Shown: piece by piece, positions 39,616 to 41,568 of the stretch
Numbering within the stretch: position 1 is the first letter of the stretch
How the letters are laid out: the number at the start of each line of letters is the position of its first letter
Position numbers and translations under genes: made by a program
Source: an uncultured Prevotellaceae bacterium
GTDB lineage: Bacteria > Bacteroidota > Bacteroidia > Bacteroidales > Bacteroidaceae
Reading direction: 5' to 3'
Assembly: GCA_902762565.1 (NCBI GenBank)
Contig: CACWOS010000028.1
Coordinates: 1-41,568 of the forward strand
Length of the DNA stretch: 41,568 bases
Notes under the pieces: model-generated
What the model saw: only the letters and a program-made list of their open reading frames with translations
Databases searched by the model: none
Told to the model about the DNA's origin: nothing

Positions 39616-41397
39616 ATGAAGTTTAAGTATTTTTTTGTAGTAGTGGCCGTCATTTGTGCCACTCTATTGTCGTGTACAGTATCAGACAATCCTGTCTCAA
39701 ATCCTACGTTCGGCAGTCCTACGGTGACAGAAGTAACTAATCTGACACCTGACTTTATCAGTTCGGTAAATGGTATTGAGGTTGGTCAGACTTTTAATGA
39801 TGGTGAACAGATGACTCTGACGTTTACACCGGGAGCATCTCTTTATTTTGGATTTGCAGCTTATCACATGGAGCACATTCATGTGCATGTAGGTGACAAG
39901 GTGTATATGCCGGAGTTTCCTTCAGGTGCTGACGAGTATGTTCAGGAAATCAGTATGACCATACCTGTTCCCGACAAGGCGTTCCCCGTAGTAGTAGCAT
40001 ACGCTGTCCAGCAGCAGTTGTCGGCAGACGGCTATACCATGACCCTCGAAGACAATGCTGATGGCGTCGAGTTGTTTGGTGTCAGTCCCGACCAGAAATA
40101 CAAATACTTCGACTGTTATCTGCGCACTCCCGATGCCTATACGCTCGATAAAGTAGAGTTCAAAATGGGGGATGGTGATTGGCAGAATTTGTCTTTTGTT
40201 GAAGGCTGTTACTTTGAGCGCACGCAGCTCGACAATGTCTACAGGGTGACAGTCCGTCCTGACTATCTTGACGTAACGGGTAATGTGACGCTGCGTACCA
40301 GCGGCACTCAGCACAAACGCTGCAAGATTACGTGGAAGAACACCGAGTTCATCAATACCGATGTCCCTGAAGGATATATGCCCAACAGCCTGCCTGAGAA
40401 TGCCATAGGCGGCGAACAGGTTGTAGCCTCCTTCTATACCAAGGCCGACTACTATCTGGCAGGTGCAACTTCTAATATTGATGGTCTCACCCCCGAATGT
40501 TACTCTCGTGCGTATGTCATATTCACTATGCCGGAGCAGGATGTTGAGATTACGCTTGATTTCAAGGAGAAGATTCCCGTCAGCTACACAGCAAGCACTC
40601 ATATCTCAGCTGCCGAGATTTATGACGATAAGGACATCTATTATGGTGTTCCCACGACGAAGGCCATTCCCGGCGACTATGTCTATCTCTTTGCCAATGC
40701 CGAGCAAGGCTTCAAACCTTTAAAGGCTATCAACGACAAGGGTGAGACATCCGACTTTGTCATCTATGGTGACGGCATCGACCGTTATGCCTATTATGCT
40801 CAAGTACATGTTCCTGACGATGCCACGTCGATGACCGTTACTGCCGAGGCTGTTGCAGCCCATTATGCAGGCGGCGACAATATCGTCTTCGATGGAGGCC
40901 ATTACTATGCAGCTGGTGAGACCGTAAAGTTCACGGTGTCCGTTCCCAGTGGCAAGAAGATTGATGCCGTTACGGCCAAAGATGCTAACGAAGCCAACGT
41001 ACCCCTTACTGTCGATGGCGCCTACGGCAGCTTCACCATGCCTGATGCCGATGTCACGGTGACCGCCACATTCAAGGATGTCGAACAGGGTGAGACAGTG
41101 AACGTCAAGGCTTTATACGATGATGATCAGTACCGTGTCACATCTCAGAGTGAGGCATACTATGGTGCTATCGACAGCGACGGTATACAGGTTGCCAATG
41201 GCACTACGCTCTACATCAGTGTTCTTGACTATTATGGCGAACCTTTCTGGGTAGGCGTGAAGATTGGCGACAGCATACAGTACTTCGAAGCACAGGAAGA
41301 TGAGGACTCTGGCGAGTACACCTTCGGTCGCAGTTTCGTGTTCACTGACAACTCTGTCATCAAGGTTGGATCGTCTAAGAGTGCTGTGACCTTCTGA
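39616..41397 (+). CDS. Surface lipoprotein with repeated beta modules
   Basis: This 593-aa lipoprotein (lipobox LLSC, C20) has an Ig-like N-terminal half and two copies of the pattern F-T-M-P-x-x-D-V-x-x-T-x-x-F, at about 303-318 (FTMPEQDVEITLDFKE) and 473-488 (FTMPDADVTVTATFKD). Each closes a beta module with G-D/E-x-V stretches (PGDYVYLFANAEQGFKPLKA, AAGETVKFTVSVPSGKKIDA). This is the pattern of bacterial surface repeats of the InlB-B or related type. No enzyme motif is seen. It has its own promoter and terminator and so is not part of the SusCD operon, though it could share its surface role. Confidence 0.8.
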   Translation: MKFKYFFVVVAVICATLLSCTVSDNPVSNPTFGSPTVTEVTNLTPDFISSVNGIEVGQTFNDGEQMTLTFTPGASLYFGFAAYHMEHIHVHVGDKVYMPEFPSGADEYVQEISMTIPVPDKAFPVVVAYAVQQQLSADGYTMTLEDNADGVELFGVSPDQKYKYFDCYLRTPDAYTLDKVEFKMGDGDWQNLSFVEGCYFERTQLDNVYRVTVRPDYLDVTGNVTLRTSGTQHKRCKITWKNTEFINTDVPEGYMPNSLPENAIGGEQVVASFYTKADYYLAGATSNIDGLTPECYSRAYVIFTMPEQDVEITLDFKEKIPVSYTASTHISAAEIYDDKDIYYGVPTTKAIPGDYVYLFANAEQGFKPLKAINDKGETSDFVIYGDGIDRYAYYAQVHVPDDATSMTVTAEAVAAHYAGGDNIVFDGGHYYAAGETVKFTVSVPSGKKIDAVTAKDANEANVPLTVDGAYGSFTMPDADVTVTATFKDVEQGETVNVKALYDDDQYRVTSQSEAYYGAIDSDGIQVANGTTLYISVLDYYGEPFWVGVKIGDSIQYFEAQEDEDSGEYTFGRSFVFTDNSVIKVGSSKSAVTF

Positions 41398-41423
41398 TAA
41401 TTAATTGAATAGCAAAACCTTTG

Positions 41424-41458
41424 GGGGGCGTGTCACATTTTGACACGCCCCCTTTTTT
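41424..41458. terminator. Strong terminator after the lipoprotein gene
   Basis: GGGGGCGTGTCA (41424-41435) pairs perfectly with TGACACGCCCCC (41441-41452) and is followed by six T. It also lies at the 3' end of the leftward gene that stops at 41457. Confidence 0.93.
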
Positions 41459-41568
41459 ACTTCGGCTGCAGGTCAGCATATTCTTTAGCGACATTCTCGT
41501 TGTTTGTGCCGGTACTGCTGCCAGCCATGAGACCGTGGGCCTCCTCGAAGACGACGTCCTTCAGCAGC
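41457..41568 (-). CDS. C-terminal 36 residues of a leftward gene
   Basis: The partial frame, entering from the right edge, reads LLKDVVFEEAHGLMAGSSTG and then TNNENVAKEYADLQPK before TAA (41459-41457). Codon use and position against the terminator support a real gene. The family cannot be named from this fragment. Confidence 0.6.
   Translation of the reverse strand, partial: LLKDVVFEEAHGLMAGSSTGTNNENVAKEYADLQPK

Overview
The window looks like a gut or rumen Bacteroidota chromosome, most likely Prevotella or a close relative. The reasons are many promoters of the Bacteroidetes type (TTTG or TTGG, 19 bases, then TAnnTTTG), two SusC/SusD pairs, GH95 and GH97 enzymes, a smalltalk/HU-like gene pair, and two proteins with NGKK..VK C-terminal tails. 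Taxonomy is inferred from gene content only.

Left third (1-11163), accessory island. It opens with the 3' half of a tRNA-Met(CAU) lacking its 5' half, which is the usual scar of tRNA-targeted integration. A leftward HU-like DNA-binding gene and a 37-residue smalltalk gene follow. An intergenic region holds 8-bp iterons in opposite orientations on either side of a perfect 38-bp AT palindrome. Next come a stand-alone CdiA-C-like PD-(D/E)XK nuclease with a candidate convergent small RNA at its 3' end, and a restriction-modification operon: two unknown genes, an Eco29kI-type GIY-YIG endonuclease, a C5 methyltransferase and a PD-(D/E)XK nuclease-like protein. A two-gene operon of unknown function lies between two copies of a GTACACAAAA hairpin. 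A replication-like module ends the island: a 51-residue basic ORF, a 151-aa protein, a VirE-N/DUF3987 primase-helicase-like protein and a DUF5675 protein.

Middle (11164-22921), chromosomal-looking secreted functions: an exported flavodoxin-like protein, a GH95 plus GH97 glycosidase pair, and two large leftward exported proteins (a CotH-kinase-like protein and a 1257-aa multidomain protein) that share a tail and one similar module.

Right third (22922-41568), one long rightward operon. Its order is FAS1 lipoprotein, SusC, SusD, FAS1 lipoprotein, FAS1 lipoprotein, SusC, SusD. It has two outer-membrane transporter/lipoprotein pairs and three fasciclin lipoproteins but no recognisable degradative enzyme. 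Four of its genes (both SusDs and the second and third FAS1 genes) are preceded directly by a 7-bp AATTGAA-type tandem repeat running into the ATG; both SusC genes and the first FAS1 gene lack it. A separately promoted lipoprotein and the 3' end of a leftward gene close the window.

The strongest candidates for something undescribed are the enzyme-free FAS1/SusCD operon with its repeat leaders, the iteron/palindrome region, and the nuclease gene with its convergent RNA. No database search was possible, so family names come from motif recognition.
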